Shown: piece by piece, positions 22,834-31,686 of the stretch
Numbering within the stretch: position 1 is the stretch's first letter
Layout: every line of letters begins with the position of its first letter
From: JBJMHZ01 sp045807125
GTDB lineage: Bacteria > Actinomycetota > Actinomycetes > JAWWOL01
Assembly (NCBI GenBank): GCA_045807125.1
Contig: JBJMHZ010000049.1
Span: forward strand, 190,626 to 254,625
Length of the DNA: 64,000 bases
Reading direction: 5' to 3'
Position numbers and translations under genes: made by a program
Notes under the pieces: model-generated
What the model saw: the letters and a program-made list of their open reading frames with translations, nothing else
What the model was told of the DNA's origin: nothing
Database searches by the model: none

Positions 22834-24057
22834 ATGGCGCAGCAGCACGGGTTCGTCCTGTTCGACACGGCGATCGGACGGTGCGGCCTGGTGTGGGGCG
22901 AGCGCGGGATCACCGCCGTGCACCTCCCCGAGCCGGACGAGCGGGCGACGCGGGCCCGCATCCGCCGGCTGTTCCCCGGCGCTCGCGAGGGCAGCCCACC
23001 CGCCGAGGTCGAGCGGGCGCGCGGCGCGATCGTGGCGCTGCTGGCCGGCCGGCGCAGCGACCTGTCCGCCATCGAGCTGGACATGGAGCGGGTGCCGGCG
23101 TTCCACCGCAAGGTCTACGAGGCGGCCCGTACCATCCCGCCCGGCCAGACGCTCACGTACGGCGCCATCGCCGAGCGCATCGGGTCGCCTGGCTCGGCGC
23201 GCGCGGTGGGGCAGGCGCTCGGGCGCAACCCGTTCGCCATCGTGGTGCCGTGCCATCGCGTGGTGGCCGCGGGCGGCCGCACGGGTGGCTTCTCGGCCAG
23301 CGGCGGCGTGGCCACCAAGCTCAGGATGCTCGACATCGAACGCACGCAGGGAGACGGCACGTTGAGCCTCTTCGACGATCACGACGGACTCTGCATCGAC
23401 CCCGACGTCGCGCTCGACCACGTGCGCGCCGCCGATCCGCAGCTGGCGCAGGTCATCGACTCGGTCGGGCCGTTCGAGATCGAGCTGAAGCGCACGTCGA
23501 GCGTCTTCGGCGCGCTCGCCGAGGCGATCGTCTACCAGCAGCTCAACGGCAAGGCGGCGGCCACCATCTACGGCCGGGTCCAGGCGCTCTTCCCGGCCTC
23601 GGACGGCGGCCTGGAGCCGGAGCGCATCCTCGCGGCCAGCGACGAGCAGCTGCGCGGCGCCGGCCTGTCGAGGGCGAAGGCGCTGTCGATGCGCGACCTT
23701 GCGCAGAAGGCGGTCGACGGCGAGCTTCCCGAGCTGGCCGAGGTGCTCGAGATGGACGACGACGCCATCGTCGAGCGGCTCGTCACGGTGCGCGGCATCG
23801 GCCGGTGGACGGCCGAGATGTTCCTCATCTTCCGGCTCGGCCGCCCCGACGTGCTGCCGGTCGACGACTACGGCATCCGCAACGGCTTCGCGATGGCGTT
23901 CGACCGTGCCGACCTGCCGGCGCCGAAGGAGGTCGTCGAGCGCGGCGAGCTGTGGCGGCCGTACCGCACCGTCGCCTCGTGGTACCTGTGGCGGGTCGTC
24001 GAGCGGGCACGGGAGCCTCGCCCGTCCGGTCGGACCGCCGCGTCCGGCACGGGGTGA
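22834..24057 (+). CDS. Fusion of O6-alkylguanine-DNA alkyltransferase and AlkA-type 3-methyladenine glycosylase
   Basis: A 407-residue two-enzyme fusion. Residues 1-170 are an Ogt/MGMT domain with the alkyl-acceptor Cys140 in PCHRVV, preceded by YGAIAERIGSPGSARAVGQA (helix-turn-helix DNA-binding region). From about 195 on is an HhH-GPD glycosylase: VYQQLNGKAA, the hairpin LVTVRGIGRWTAEMFLIF, and the catalytic Asp in LPVDDYGIRNG near 344. Together they repair O6-alkylguanine and N-alkylpurines. ATG at 22834 after GGTGAGG; a GTG 12 bp upstream is the alternative. Its place within an azoxy-type cluster strongly suggests self-resistance to a DNA-alkylating product. Both active sites appear intact. 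Confidence 0.92.
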   Translation: MAQQHGFVLFDTAIGRCGLVWGERGITAVHLPEPDERATRARIRRLFPGAREGSPPAEVERARGAIVALLAGRRSDLSAIELDMERVPAFHRKVYEAARTIPPGQTLTYGAIAERIGSPGSARAVGQALGRNPFAIVVPCHRVVAAGGRTGGFSASGGVATKLRMLDIERTQGDGTLSLFDDHDGLCIDPDVALDHVRAADPQLAQVIDSVGPFEIELKRTSSVFGALAEAIVYQQLNGKAAATIYGRVQALFPASDGGLEPERILAASDEQLRGAGLSRAKALSMRDLAQKAVDGELPELAEVLEMDDDAIVERLVTVRGIGRWTAEMFLIFRLGRPDVLPVDDYGIRNGFAMAFDRADLPAPKEVVERGELWRPYRTVASWYLWRVVERAREPRPSGRTAASGTG

Positions 24058-24087
24058 GCCGCCGCCCACCCCGCGCCGCGCGTGCGG

Positions 24088-24252
24088 TCAGCGGGTGGCC
24101 GGCTCGGCGCCCTCGTCCGAGGTGAGCAGGGCCTCGAGCTTCCAGAGCGCCTCGTCGGCGGCCTGACCGGCCGCCTCGTCGTCCGGCGCGCCGGCGCACG
24201 CCACGAAGCGCTCGAACAGCTGCTCGACGGTCGCGTCGATCTGCTCGCTCAT
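24088..24252 (-). CDS. Small acidic helical protein of unknown function (54 aa)
   Basis: An open frame of 54 residues starting MSEQIDATVEQLFERF, rich in Glu, Asp and Ala and predicted mostly helical (amphipathic LWKLEALLTSDEG). ATG at 24252 on the minus strand follows GGGGGAACGACAG-like upstream sequence. It lies 50 bp downstream of the DUF2156 transferase on the same strand, so the two may be co-transcribed. No family is recognised. It could be a partner or carrier-like adaptor; codon use (strong G/C third position) supports it being real. Confidence 0.5.
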   Translation of the reverse strand: MSEQIDATVEQLFERFVACAGAPDDEAAGQAADEALWKLEALLTSDEGAEPATR

Positions 24253-24302
24253 CTGTCGTTCCCCCCTGTGCGATCCGACCGGTGCAGTCCCGCTGACAGC
24301 CG

Positions 24303-25298
24303 CTAGACGGCGTTGCAGGCGCGGAAGATGTGGATGAGGGCCGGGATGCTCGCCTTGCCCTGGAAGGCGATGTACTCGCCGAGCGCCAGGTCGGGCGCCC
24401 ACTTCTCCTTGTACGCGAGCTGGGTCTGCGCCGGGTAGACGCCAGAGCCGTTCTCCCACATGTAGTGCATGAAGTAGTGGAAGGCCTTGCTGTAGCCGGG
24501 CAGCTTGGGCTGCGACTCCAGCTCGGTGAAGGGCGTGAAGCCGAAGTGCTCCCACTCGACGCCCTCGGCGATGAACGTCTCGATGGCGTGCTTGTTGATG
24601 GCCTCCATCACGCCGGGCGGCGAGTCGGGCTGCCGCCGGCTGAGGTCGTGCATCCAGCCGGGCCGCGAGCCGTAGACCGGCGAGTACGAGATGTAGCCGA
24701 TGAGCCGGCCGTCGTTCTCGGCGACGAAGAGCCGGCGCAGGTGCTGGTACGTACCGCCGTACTGACCGACGAGGAACTCCAGCTGCTTGGCACCGCCCTT
24801 GAGCGTCAACCATGCCGCGTCGAGCTCCTTCATCCTGTCGTACCACGGCTCGATCGGCACCTCCTTGACCACCAGGCCGGTGCGCAGCGCGCGCGAGATC
24901 TTGTTGCGCAGCTGCATGAAGTAGGTGCCCGCGAGGGAGAAGCCCTCGAGCTTGACCGCGAAGGACGCGCCCATCTGGTTGACCATGAAGCCGCGCTCGA
25001 TGTACGGCGGGGCGTCCGAGGCCTGGAGCTGCACGCCGACGACGCGGTACTGCTGCTGCTCGGCCATGTCGAGGAAGCCCTGGAGCAGCTCGCCGCGCGT
25101 CTCCAGCGGAGCGAACGGGCCGCCGAACTGGACCAGATACCTGCCGGCTGGTCGGTAGGCGATGACGCCCTCGAGATCCGGCATCGTGAAGTAGCTGTTG
25201 CCCTCGTTGACCGCGAGGAACGAGCTGGGGTTGTCGGCGTGCGCGAACCGCTGGATCGCGTCGAGCACGGTATCGGTTCTCGCGAGCGTCTCGGTCAT
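24303..25298 (-). CDS. DUF2156 / PG-lysyltransferase-C-like aminoacyl-tRNA transferase (VlmA-like)
   Basis: About 331 residues with the double GNAT-like fold of DUF2156, the catalytic half of MprF/LPG synthases, which transfer an amino acid from aminoacyl-tRNA. Visible: N-terminal SSFLAVNEGNSYFTM, GRYLVQFGGPFAPLETR (first GNAT half), NKISRALRTGLVV, then RRLFVAENDGRLIGYISY (second GNAT half), GWMHDLSRRQPDSPPGVMEAI and a C-terminal YKEKWAP. No membrane domain, so it acts on a soluble acceptor. In valanimycin, VlmA moves serine from seryl-tRNA to an N-hydroxylamine. ATG at 25298 has GGAAG 6 bp upstream; ATG at 25310 is possible. Transcribed away from the tRNA pair. Confidence 0.8.
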   Translation of the reverse strand: MTETLARTDTVLDAIQRFAHADNPSSFLAVNEGNSYFTMPDLEGVIAYRPAGRYLVQFGGPFAPLETRGELLQGFLDMAEQQQYRVVGVQLQASDAPPYIERGFMVNQMGASFAVKLEGFSLAGTYFMQLRNKISRALRTGLVVKEVPIEPWYDRMKELDAAWLTLKGGAKQLEFLVGQYGGTYQHLRRLFVAENDGRLIGYISYSPVYGSRPGWMHDLSRRQPDSPPGVMEAINKHAIETFIAEGVEWEHFGFTPFTELESQPKLPGYSKAFHYFMHYMWENGSGVYPAQTQLAYKEKWAPDLALGEYIAFQGKASIPALIHIFRACNAV

Positions 25299-25445
25299 CT
25301 CGACTTCCATTCGTCCGGGCACCACGAACGCGGCTCGACCGGGTCGGCCGCAGGCATGGTCATGCGCATGCCGACCCCACTGCCTACGGGTCAGTTATCA
25401 CATGACGGGACAACCGTCGCAAGCCCGGTGCGACAGGAGAAATCG

Positions 25446-25500
25446 GGTCAGCGCAGGGTCAGCGCAGGGTCAGCAGCGGGTCAGCAGTGGTGTGCATGAT
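25446..25500 (+). promoter_or_regulatory. Four-repeat 11-bp (SARP-type) promoter of the tRNA pair
   Basis: GGTCAGC starts at 25446, 25457, 25468 and 25479, exactly 11 bp apart, the longest array in the window. CATGAT at 25495-25500 is the likely -10. Transcription would begin about 45 bp before the first tRNA-like gene. The 844-bp space 25299-26142 holds this array, two tRNA-like genes, a terminator and a further array; no protein gene is evident in it. Confidence 0.75.
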
Positions 25501-25543
25501 GGTGACTTGCACGAAGGGCACCGCAGCAGCGGCCGACGTGCGA

Positions 25544-25798
<255 letters not shown>

Positions 25799-25835
25799 GT
25801 CCCGTCAGTCGCACCAGTCGCGCACCAGTCGCAGC

Positions 25836-25868
25836 AAGAGCGCCGCCGAGACCCGCGCGGCGCTCTTT
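25836..25868 (+). terminator. Intrinsic terminator of the tRNA-only operon
   Basis: Perfect 11-nt arms (25836-25846 and 25857-25867) with a 10-nt loop, and the 3' arm runs into CTCTTT. This is one of the few hairpins in the window with a T-rich end, as expected for a strongly transcribed tRNA unit. Confidence 0.85.
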
Positions 25869-25953
25869 GCGCATGCTGAGCCCATTCGCCTGCTGCGCAA
25901 GGGAAATGCCCACCGCCGCACGCTCCCGGCGGCATTCGCCGGCCTCGCATCGT

Positions 25954-25997
25954 GGTCAGATCGAGGTCAGCACCGGGTCAGGGCGTACTGGGACACT
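25954..25997 (+). promoter_or_regulatory. 11-bp direct-repeat promoter of the sulfotransferase operon
   Basis: GGTCAG starts at 25954, 25965 and 25976, exactly 11 bp apart. GACACT at 25992-25997 is the likely -10. A leader of about 135 bases precedes the sulfotransferase GTG. Confidence 0.7.
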
Positions 25998-26142
25998 TGG
26001 GGCGGTACCGGGCCCGGTCTCACCTTCGTTCGGCGTTCGCACGTCGGTGCGCCGGGCCATGACGAGCCCAGGCAGCACGTGGCAGGAGCAGTCGACGAGC
26101 GCGGCCCGCGGCGGCCGGCGCCGGTGGCGGAGGGAATCCCAG

Positions 26143-27321
26143 GTGAGCCTCGCGGTCGGAGCATCCACCGAGGACCTGGCGACGCTCGATCCGGAGGCGA
26201 TCGCCGCGGCGGCGCGGCGCTTCGCGGGAGCCGGTCCCGACGCGCCGCTGCACTACCTCGACGGGCTCGAGGCGCTGGCCACCGACATCGACGCGAGCGC
26301 CCGGCTGACGGCAGCCGGCCGCCGCACGGTGCGCGCCGCGCTCGTCAAGGCGCTCGCGACGCAGCTGCATGTCCGGCGGATGACAGAGGCCGACCCGGAC
26401 ATCGAGCGCACGCCCGTCCGGCCGGTGCTCATCACCGGTCTCCTGCGCAGCGGGACCACGTTCCTCTCGCACCTGGTGGCCCAGCACCCGGGGCTGCGGG
26501 CACCGGCGCTGTGGGAGCTGATGAGCCCGGCCGACCCGGCCGGCGACGAGGCGCTCGTCGCCCGCTGCGAGTCCTACATCGAGGAGTACTACCGGGCAGC
26601 TCCGGACTTCCGGCACATCCACCTGCTCGAGGCCCGGTTGCCGGAGGAGTGCCACCGGCTCACCGCCAACTCGTTCCGCCACCCGATCTACGCCTTGCGC
26701 TACCGGGTCCCCGGTTACGTGGACTGGCTCGCCGGTCGGTCGATGGTGCCGGCGTACGAGCTGCACCGCGCGCAGCTGCGCTGCATCCTTCGGCGCCGCC
26801 CGGGCAACCCCGTCGTGCTCAAGTGCCCGTCGCACCTGTGGCACCTCGATGCGCTCGGGCAGGTCTATCCGGATGCGAAGGTGATCCGGCTGCACCGCTC
26901 GCCGTCGGTGGCGGTGCCCAGCGCGTGCAGCCTCACCGCTGCGGTCCGCTCCGCTCGCTCCGACCGGGTCGACCGCGAGGAGATCGGGCGGTACTGGCTG
27001 GAGCAGGCAGCGAGCGCGCTCACCGGCATGCGCAAGGGCGAGGCACCGTTGCCGACGCCTCCGCTCGACCTGCGGTTCGCCGATCTCGTCGCCGACCCGC
27101 TGGGCGTCGCTGCCCAGGTCTGCGACTACGTCGGCGTGCCGCTGACGGACGAGGCTCGCAGGCGGATGGCCGCGTTCGTGGCCACGCCGACGGAGGCGGC
27201 GCCCGGCCGGCACCGCTACGCCGCGGAGGACTTCGGGCTGACCGGGCGCGAGCTCGACGAGCGGTTCGCCGGCTACGTGGCCGAGTTCGAGTTGCGGGAA
27301 GAGCGGGGGGCGAAGCGGTGA
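26143..27321 (+). CDS. Sulfotransferase-family protein
   Basis: A 392-residue PAPS-dependent sulfotransferase-like protein. The 5'-phosphosulfate loop is TGLLRSGTTFLSHL near residue 100. The region VIRLHRSPSVAVPS near 250 corresponds to the 3'-phosphate site (Arg and Ser). An HLLEARLPEECH segment lies between. GTG at 26143 with GGAGGG 8 bp upstream. First gene of an operon; its stop overlaps the next start (GTGA). In related clusters such proteins add sulfate to hydroxyls, sometimes as a leaving group for elimination. The acceptor here is unknown. Confidence 0.85.
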   Translation: MSLAVGASTEDLATLDPEAIAAAARRFAGAGPDAPLHYLDGLEALATDIDASARLTAAGRRTVRAALVKALATQLHVRRMTEADPDIERTPVRPVLITGLLRSGTTFLSHLVAQHPGLRAPALWELMSPADPAGDEALVARCESYIEEYYRAAPDFRHIHLLEARLPEECHRLTANSFRHPIYALRYRVPGYVDWLAGRSMVPAYELHRAQLRCILRRRPGNPVVLKCPSHLWHLDALGQVYPDAKVIRLHRSPSVAVPSACSLTAAVRSARSDRVDREEIGRYWLEQAASALTGMRKGEAPLPTPPLDLRFADLVADPLGVAAQVCDYVGVPLTDEARRRMAAFVATPTEAAPGRHRYAAEDFGLTGRELDERFAGYVAEFELREERGAKR

Positions 27322-28544
27322 CAGCTGTGCCGGAGACGCCGGAGGACCGGGCCAGGGCCAACGTCGAAGAGGTGAACAAGCACGCCGGTGACGACCCGGT
27401 GCGCATCGGCATCATCACGCCGTTGAGCGCGCCCGGTGACCCGACCGCGGGCGAGCTGGTCGTCCGCGGCGCCTGCCTCGGCGCCGAGCATGTCCGCGAG
27501 CACGGCGGAGTGGGTGGCCGGCGGCAGATCGAGCTCGTCCTCTACGACGACCAGGCGACATCCGCGACGGAGGGCATGGCGCGCTCCTCGGCCGCGCAGA
27601 TGGTGAAGCTCGCTCTCGTCGAGGACGTCGTGGCGACGATCGGCCAGTGGCACCTGCGCACGACGCCATGGGTCGTCGAGGTGGCGACCCGCTTCGACAT
27701 GCCCATCTTCATCGAGAACGGGCACCGCCTCGTCACCTCCCAGAAGCGGCGCAACGTCTTCCGCACGTACTTCAGCATCGGTGACCGGGTGCCGGTGATG
27801 CTGGACTTCGCCGCCGAGCAGGGGATGCGGCGGATCGGCCTCGTCGCCTCGGACACCGTCTTTGGCCAGCAGACCGCCGATGCGCTCGTCGACTACGGCA
27901 CGACCCGGCACGGCATGGAGTTCCTGCGGTTCGACTTCCCGCAGGACGAGGTCGAGGATCTCACCGAGGAGCTGCGGGCGGTCAAGGACTTCGGTCCCGA
28001 CCTGTTCATCAACGACGGCGTGGTCAACACCAACTACCTCGTCATCCGGCAGGCGACGGAGGTCGGGCTGCTGCCCGGCACGCCGATGATGGTGACCTTC
28101 GGCTACCCCTTGCGCTCCGAGGACTTCTGGCGGCTCGCGGGCGAGTCGGGCGTCGGCACCATGTGGGCGGCCATGCGCTACCGGCCGTCCTGGGAGGGCA
28201 TCACCGACGCCGGCCGCTGGTTCATCGACCGCTACGTGCAGCGGTACGGCAGCTTCCCGCCCGACACGGCGCTGTCGCACTTCACGGACGTGACCATCAT
28301 CGCCGCCGCCGTCGAGGCAGCTCGCTCGGACGGGCACGAGGACGTGATGGACGCGCTCGAGGCGATGGAGTTCCAGACGTGGCGCGGACCGGTGCGGTTC
28401 GACCGGGGTCCTGCGCACTGGCACCACGCCGCGCCCGACCTCGTGCTGCTCCAGTACCAGAAGCTCCACCAGGGCTTCGACGACTCGGCGATCATCTACC
28501 CGCCGTCGGCGCGCACCGCGCCGTACCTGCCGCCGTCCGGGTGA
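27318..28544 (+). CDS. Type I periplasmic-binding-fold protein without signal peptide (AmiC/LivJ-like)
   Basis: A 408-residue protein with the leucine/amide-binding fold: VRIGIITPLSAPGDPTAGELVVRGACLGAEHV is split here into the usual first strand and helix, then QIELVLYDDQATS, VVATIGQWHLRTT, RRIGLVASDTVFGQQ and a C-terminal RGPVRFDRG. The start (GTG at 27318, overlapping the previous stop) is followed by a charged, non-hydrophobic N-terminus, so there is no Sec signal or lipobox. It must be cytoplasmic, like the amide sensor AmiC, or it has been recruited as a ligand-binding or enzymatic subunit. No ABC permease genes are nearby. The next GTG start overlaps its stop. Confidence 0.75.
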   Translation: MTAVPETPEDRARANVEEVNKHAGDDPVRIGIITPLSAPGDPTAGELVVRGACLGAEHVREHGGVGGRRQIELVLYDDQATSATEGMARSSAAQMVKLALVEDVVATIGQWHLRTTPWVVEVATRFDMPIFIENGHRLVTSQKRRNVFRTYFSIGDRVPVMLDFAAEQGMRRIGLVASDTVFGQQTADALVDYGTTRHGMEFLRFDFPQDEVEDLTEELRAVKDFGPDLFINDGVVNTNYLVIRQATEVGLLPGTPMMVTFGYPLRSEDFWRLAGESGVGTMWAAMRYRPSWEGITDAGRWFIDRYVQRYGSFPPDTALSHFTDVTIIAAAVEAARSDGHEDVMDALEAMEFQTWRGPVRFDRGPAHWHHAAPDLVLLQYQKLHQGFDDSAIIYPPSARTAPYLPPSG

Positions 28545-28579
28545 GCGACGAGCGCACGCACGCAGAGCAGGAGGGCCCA

Positions 28580-30292
28580 GTGCCGACGACAGCGACCGAC
28601 GAGAGCGGTGGTGCCATGCCCACCGCGGCGCGGACGCTGGTGGCCAGCCTGCGCGGGCACGACGTCGACCGGGTGTTCTGCGTCGCGGGCGAGAGCTATC
28701 TGCCGGTGCTCGACGCGCTGCACGATGCGCCAGAGGTCGACGTGGTGACCTGCCGCCACGAGGGATCGGCGGCGTTCATGGCGGTCACCGATGCGAAGCT
28801 GACCGGACGGGCCGGCGTGTGCCTCGTGAGCCGGGGACCGGGTGCGACCAACGCCGCGATCGGCGTGCATGCGGCCGCGGAGGACGGCTCGCCGCTGGTC
28901 CTCTTCGTGGGCGGCGTGCCGTCCGGCGAGATCGGCCGCGAGGCGTTCCAGGACGCCGACTACGCGCAGCTCCTCGGTGGCATGGCGAAAGCGGTCTGGA
29001 CGCTGCACGACCCCGGAGCGGCCGGCGAGCTGGTCGCCCGCGCGTTCCGCACCGCCGAGTCGGGGACGCCCGGCCCGGTCGTCGTCGTACTGCCGGAGGA
29101 CGTGCTCGACCGGCCCGACCCGGTCGGCGTCGCGTCGCAGCGGATCGCTGTCGTCGGGGCGGTGGCCACCGGCGACGGGCTGGACCGCGTGCACGAGCTG
29201 CTGCGCGCGGCCCACCGCCCGCTGCTGCTCGCCGGCGCCCGGCTCGACCACCCCGAGGGCCGGGAGCTGGTCAGGGCCGTCGCCGAGCGTCACGGCCTGC
29301 CGGTCGTGACGAGCAACAAGCACCAGCACCTGCTGCCCAACCGGCATCCCTGCTACGCGGGGCACCTGCACAACGCCACCCAGCCGAGCCAGCTGGCCGC
29401 GCTCGACCGGGCCGACCTCGTGCTCGCTGTCGGCACCCGGCTCGACGTCGTGACGACCAAGCGGCGCAGCTTCCCCGCATCGCCCGAGCCGCACCAGCCG
29501 CTCGTGCACGTCTACCCCGACGCGGCGCGCATCGGCGCCTATCACCGTCCGGAGGTCGGCGTCGACGCCGACCCGGCCGGGTTCCTGCGCGCGCTCGCGA
29601 CGTGGGAGCCGACCGACCGCGACGGGGCGCGCGCCGACTGGATCGCGTCGCTGCACCGGATCGAGCTCGACAAGGCGGTCTGGCATCCGGTGGAGGCGGC
29701 CGACGGCGTCGTCTTCGGCGCGGCCGTGGCGATGCTCGACGAGCTCACGGGGGGCGACCTGACCGTCGTCGTCGACGCCGGCACGTTCACCAGCTGGCTC
29801 TACCGCTACCTGCGCTTCGGCGAGCGTGGCCGGCTGATCGGCATCAGCTCGAGCGCCATGGGGTTCGGCGTCGGGGCCGGGGTCAGCGCGGCGCTGCGCT
29901 CCGACGGCCAGCCCACCGTGGTCGTCACCGGCGACGGCTGCTTCATGATGAACCTCGGCGAGCTCATGACCGCGTGCAGCCTGCAGGCGCCGGTCGTCTA
30001 CCTCGTCGCCAACAACGGCAGCTACGGGACGATCCGGCTGCATCAGGAGCGCACCTACCCCGGCCGGACGATCGCGACCGACCTGGCCAACCCCGACTTC
30101 GCCTTGCTCGCCGAGGCGTTCGGCGCGCTGGGGCTCACCGTCACCTCGCCCGACCAGCTGCGGCCGTGCCTCTCGAAGGCGCTCGACCACGGCGGCCCTG
30201 CCGTGGTCGAGGTGCGCACCAGCCTCGAGCGCATCACCGCGTACGGCCGGCTGACGGCGGGCGCCAGCGAGTACCGGAAGGGAACGACGTGA
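28580..30292 (+). CDS. Thiamine-diphosphate-dependent enzyme (acetolactate-synthase-like)
   Basis: A 570-residue ThDP enzyme with the usual Pyr, central and PP domains. Catalytic Glu61 in CRHEGSAAFMA. The PP-domain motif begins GDGCFMMN near 451 and ends NNGSYG near 477. SRGPGATN and VVLPEDVLDRP are also family-typical. GTG at 28580 has a perfect AGGAGGG site at 28569-28574; an earlier GTG at 28541 overlaps the previous stop but lacks this. Family members make acetohydroxy acids, decarboxylate 2-oxo acids or join glyceraldehyde-3-phosphate to arginine. The exact reaction is unknown. It may supply a 2-oxo acid for the amino-acid dehydrogenase downstream. Confidence 0.88.
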   Translation: MPTTATDESGGAMPTAARTLVASLRGHDVDRVFCVAGESYLPVLDALHDAPEVDVVTCRHEGSAAFMAVTDAKLTGRAGVCLVSRGPGATNAAIGVHAAAEDGSPLVLFVGGVPSGEIGREAFQDADYAQLLGGMAKAVWTLHDPGAAGELVARAFRTAESGTPGPVVVVLPEDVLDRPDPVGVASQRIAVVGAVATGDGLDRVHELLRAAHRPLLLAGARLDHPEGRELVRAVAERHGLPVVTSNKHQHLLPNRHPCYAGHLHNATQPSQLAALDRADLVLAVGTRLDVVTTKRRSFPASPEPHQPLVHVYPDAARIGAYHRPEVGVDADPAGFLRALATWEPTDRDGARADWIASLHRIELDKAVWHPVEAADGVVFGAAVAMLDELTGGDLTVVVDAGTFTSWLYRYLRFGERGRLIGISSSAMGFGVGAGVSAALRSDGQPTVVVTGDGCFMMNLGELMTACSLQAPVVYLVANNGSYGTIRLHQERTYPGRTIATDLANPDFALLAEAFGALGLTVTSPDQLRPCLSKALDHGGPAVVEVRTSLERITAYGRLTAGASEYRKGTT

Positions 30293-31686
30293 GCTGGCAC
30301 GACTCGGTGATCGAGCTGATCGGCAACACGCCGCTCGTCCGCCTGCACCGGCTGACGGACGGGCTCGCGCCGACGGTCCTCGCCAAGCTCGAGTCGTTCA
30401 ACCCCGGTGGCTCGGCGAAGGACCGCATCGCGCTGCGGATGGTGACGGCTGCCGAGGCCGCCGGCCTGCTGCGGCCGGGCGGGACGATCGTCGAGCCGAC
30501 GTCGGGCAACACCGGGGTGGGGCTCGCGCTCGTCGCCCAGCAGCGTGGCTACCGATGCGTGTTCACCTGCCCCGACAAGGTGTCGCCCGACAAGATCGCG
30601 GTGCTGCGGGCGTACGGCGCCGAGGTCGTCGTGTGCCCCGCGACCGCACCGCCCGACCACCCCGACTTCTACCGCAACACCGCCGAGCGGCTCGCCGCCG
30701 AGATCCCCGGCGCGTTCCGGCCCGACCAGTACGCCAACCAGGCCAATCCCGAGTCGCACTACCTCTCGACCGGCCCGGAGGTGTGGCGGCAGACGGACGG
30801 TGCGGTGACCCACTTCGTGGCCGGCGTCGGCACCGGGGGCACGATCTCTGGCACCGGCCGCTACCTGAAGGAGGTCTCCGGCGGCCGGGTGCGGGTGATC
30901 GGCGCCGACCCGGACGGCTCGATCTACACCGGGAGCAGCGTGCGGCCGTACTTCGTCGAGGGCGTCGGCCAGCCGTCGCTGCCCGCGTCGTTCGACCCGG
31001 CGGTGCCGGACGAGATCCTGCCGGTGACCGACCGGGAGTCGATGCTGCTGACCCGTCGGCTGGCCCGCGAGGAGGGCATCCTCACCGGTGGGTCCGGCGG
31101 CATGGCGGTCGCCGCCGCGCTGGCCGTCGCCCGGCGGTGCGGCCCGGACGACGTCGTCGTCGTGCTCGTGCCGGACAACGGTCGCGGCTACCTGTCGAAG
31201 ACGTTCAACGACGAGTGGCTGCAGCGCTTCGGCTTCGAGGCGGCGCCCGGCTCCGGGCTGCGGGTCGGCGACCTGCTGACCGCGGGTGGCGAGGAGCGCG
31301 GGCTGTCCGTCGTCGATCCGGCGGAGAGCATCGCCGGCGCGGTCAAGGCGATGCGCGCGGCCGGGCAGAGCCATCTCCCCGTGTGCGCCGCGACCGCACC
31401 GGTGCGGCTGGCCGAGATCGTCGGCACCATCGCCGAGCGCGACATCGCGCACCGGCTGGTGCGCGGCCGCATCCGCCCGACCGATCCGGTGCGCGACCAC
31501 ATGTCCGCGCCGCTGCCTCCCGTCGGCTGCGGCCAGTTGCTCGCCGACGTGGTCGGCACCATCACCGACGCCGGCGCCGCGCTCGCGGTGGACGGCGGCC
31601 TGCCGCGCGCCGTGGTCACGCCGCACGACGTCGTGTCGCTGCTCGACGGCCAGGCCGAGTCCCGCTTCGGAGGAGGACCCAGCTGA
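30289..31686 (+). CDS. Cystathionine beta-synthase-like PLP enzyme with CBS pair
   Basis: A 465-residue fold-type II PLP enzyme. Schiff-base Lys44 in NPGGSAKDR, the substrate loop TSGNTG near 80, the phosphate loop GTGGTISGTG near 185 and the GGSGG segment. Residues from about 335 to the end form two CBS domains (AVKAMRAAGQSHLPV, VRDHMSAPLP). Length matches bacterial cystathionine beta-synthase. The GTG start at 30289 overlaps the ThDP stop (GTGA). In a secondary-metabolite operon it may do beta-replacement on serine or O-phosphoserine to make a modified amino acid such as 2,3-diaminopropionate. Reverse transsulfuration is the alternative. Confidence 0.87.
   Translation: MSWHDSVIELIGNTPLVRLHRLTDGLAPTVLAKLESFNPGGSAKDRIALRMVTAAEAAGLLRPGGTIVEPTSGNTGVGLALVAQQRGYRCVFTCPDKVSPDKIAVLRAYGAEVVVCPATAPPDHPDFYRNTAERLAAEIPGAFRPDQYANQANPESHYLSTGPEVWRQTDGAVTHFVAGVGTGGTISGTGRYLKEVSGGRVRVIGADPDGSIYTGSSVRPYFVEGVGQPSLPASFDPAVPDEILPVTDRESMLLTRRLAREEGILTGGSGGMAVAAALAVARRCGPDDVVVVLVPDNGRGYLSKTFNDEWLQRFGFEAAPGSGLRVGDLLTAGGEERGLSVVDPAESIAGAVKAMRAAGQSHLPVCAATAPVRLAEIVGTIAERDIAHRLVRGRIRPTDPVRDHMSAPLPPVGCGQLLADVVGTITDAGAALAVDGGLPRAVVTPHDVVSLLDGQAESRFGGGPS

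Noticed and set aside
25389..25394. Extra GGTCAG between the DUF2156 gene and the four-repeat array
   Set aside because: It is 57 bp from the first box, out of phase with the 11-bp period, and has no second box; possibly part of a GTCA...TGAC inverted repeat only.
25805..25832. Repeated CAGTCGC motifs after the tRNA pair
   Set aside because: Spacing is irregular (9 and 11 bp) and they lie in the 3' trailer; no regulatory reading is supported.
27318..28544. Ordinary ABC transporter substrate-binding lipoprotein
   Set aside because: No signal peptide or lipobox and no permease or ATPase genes in the operon.
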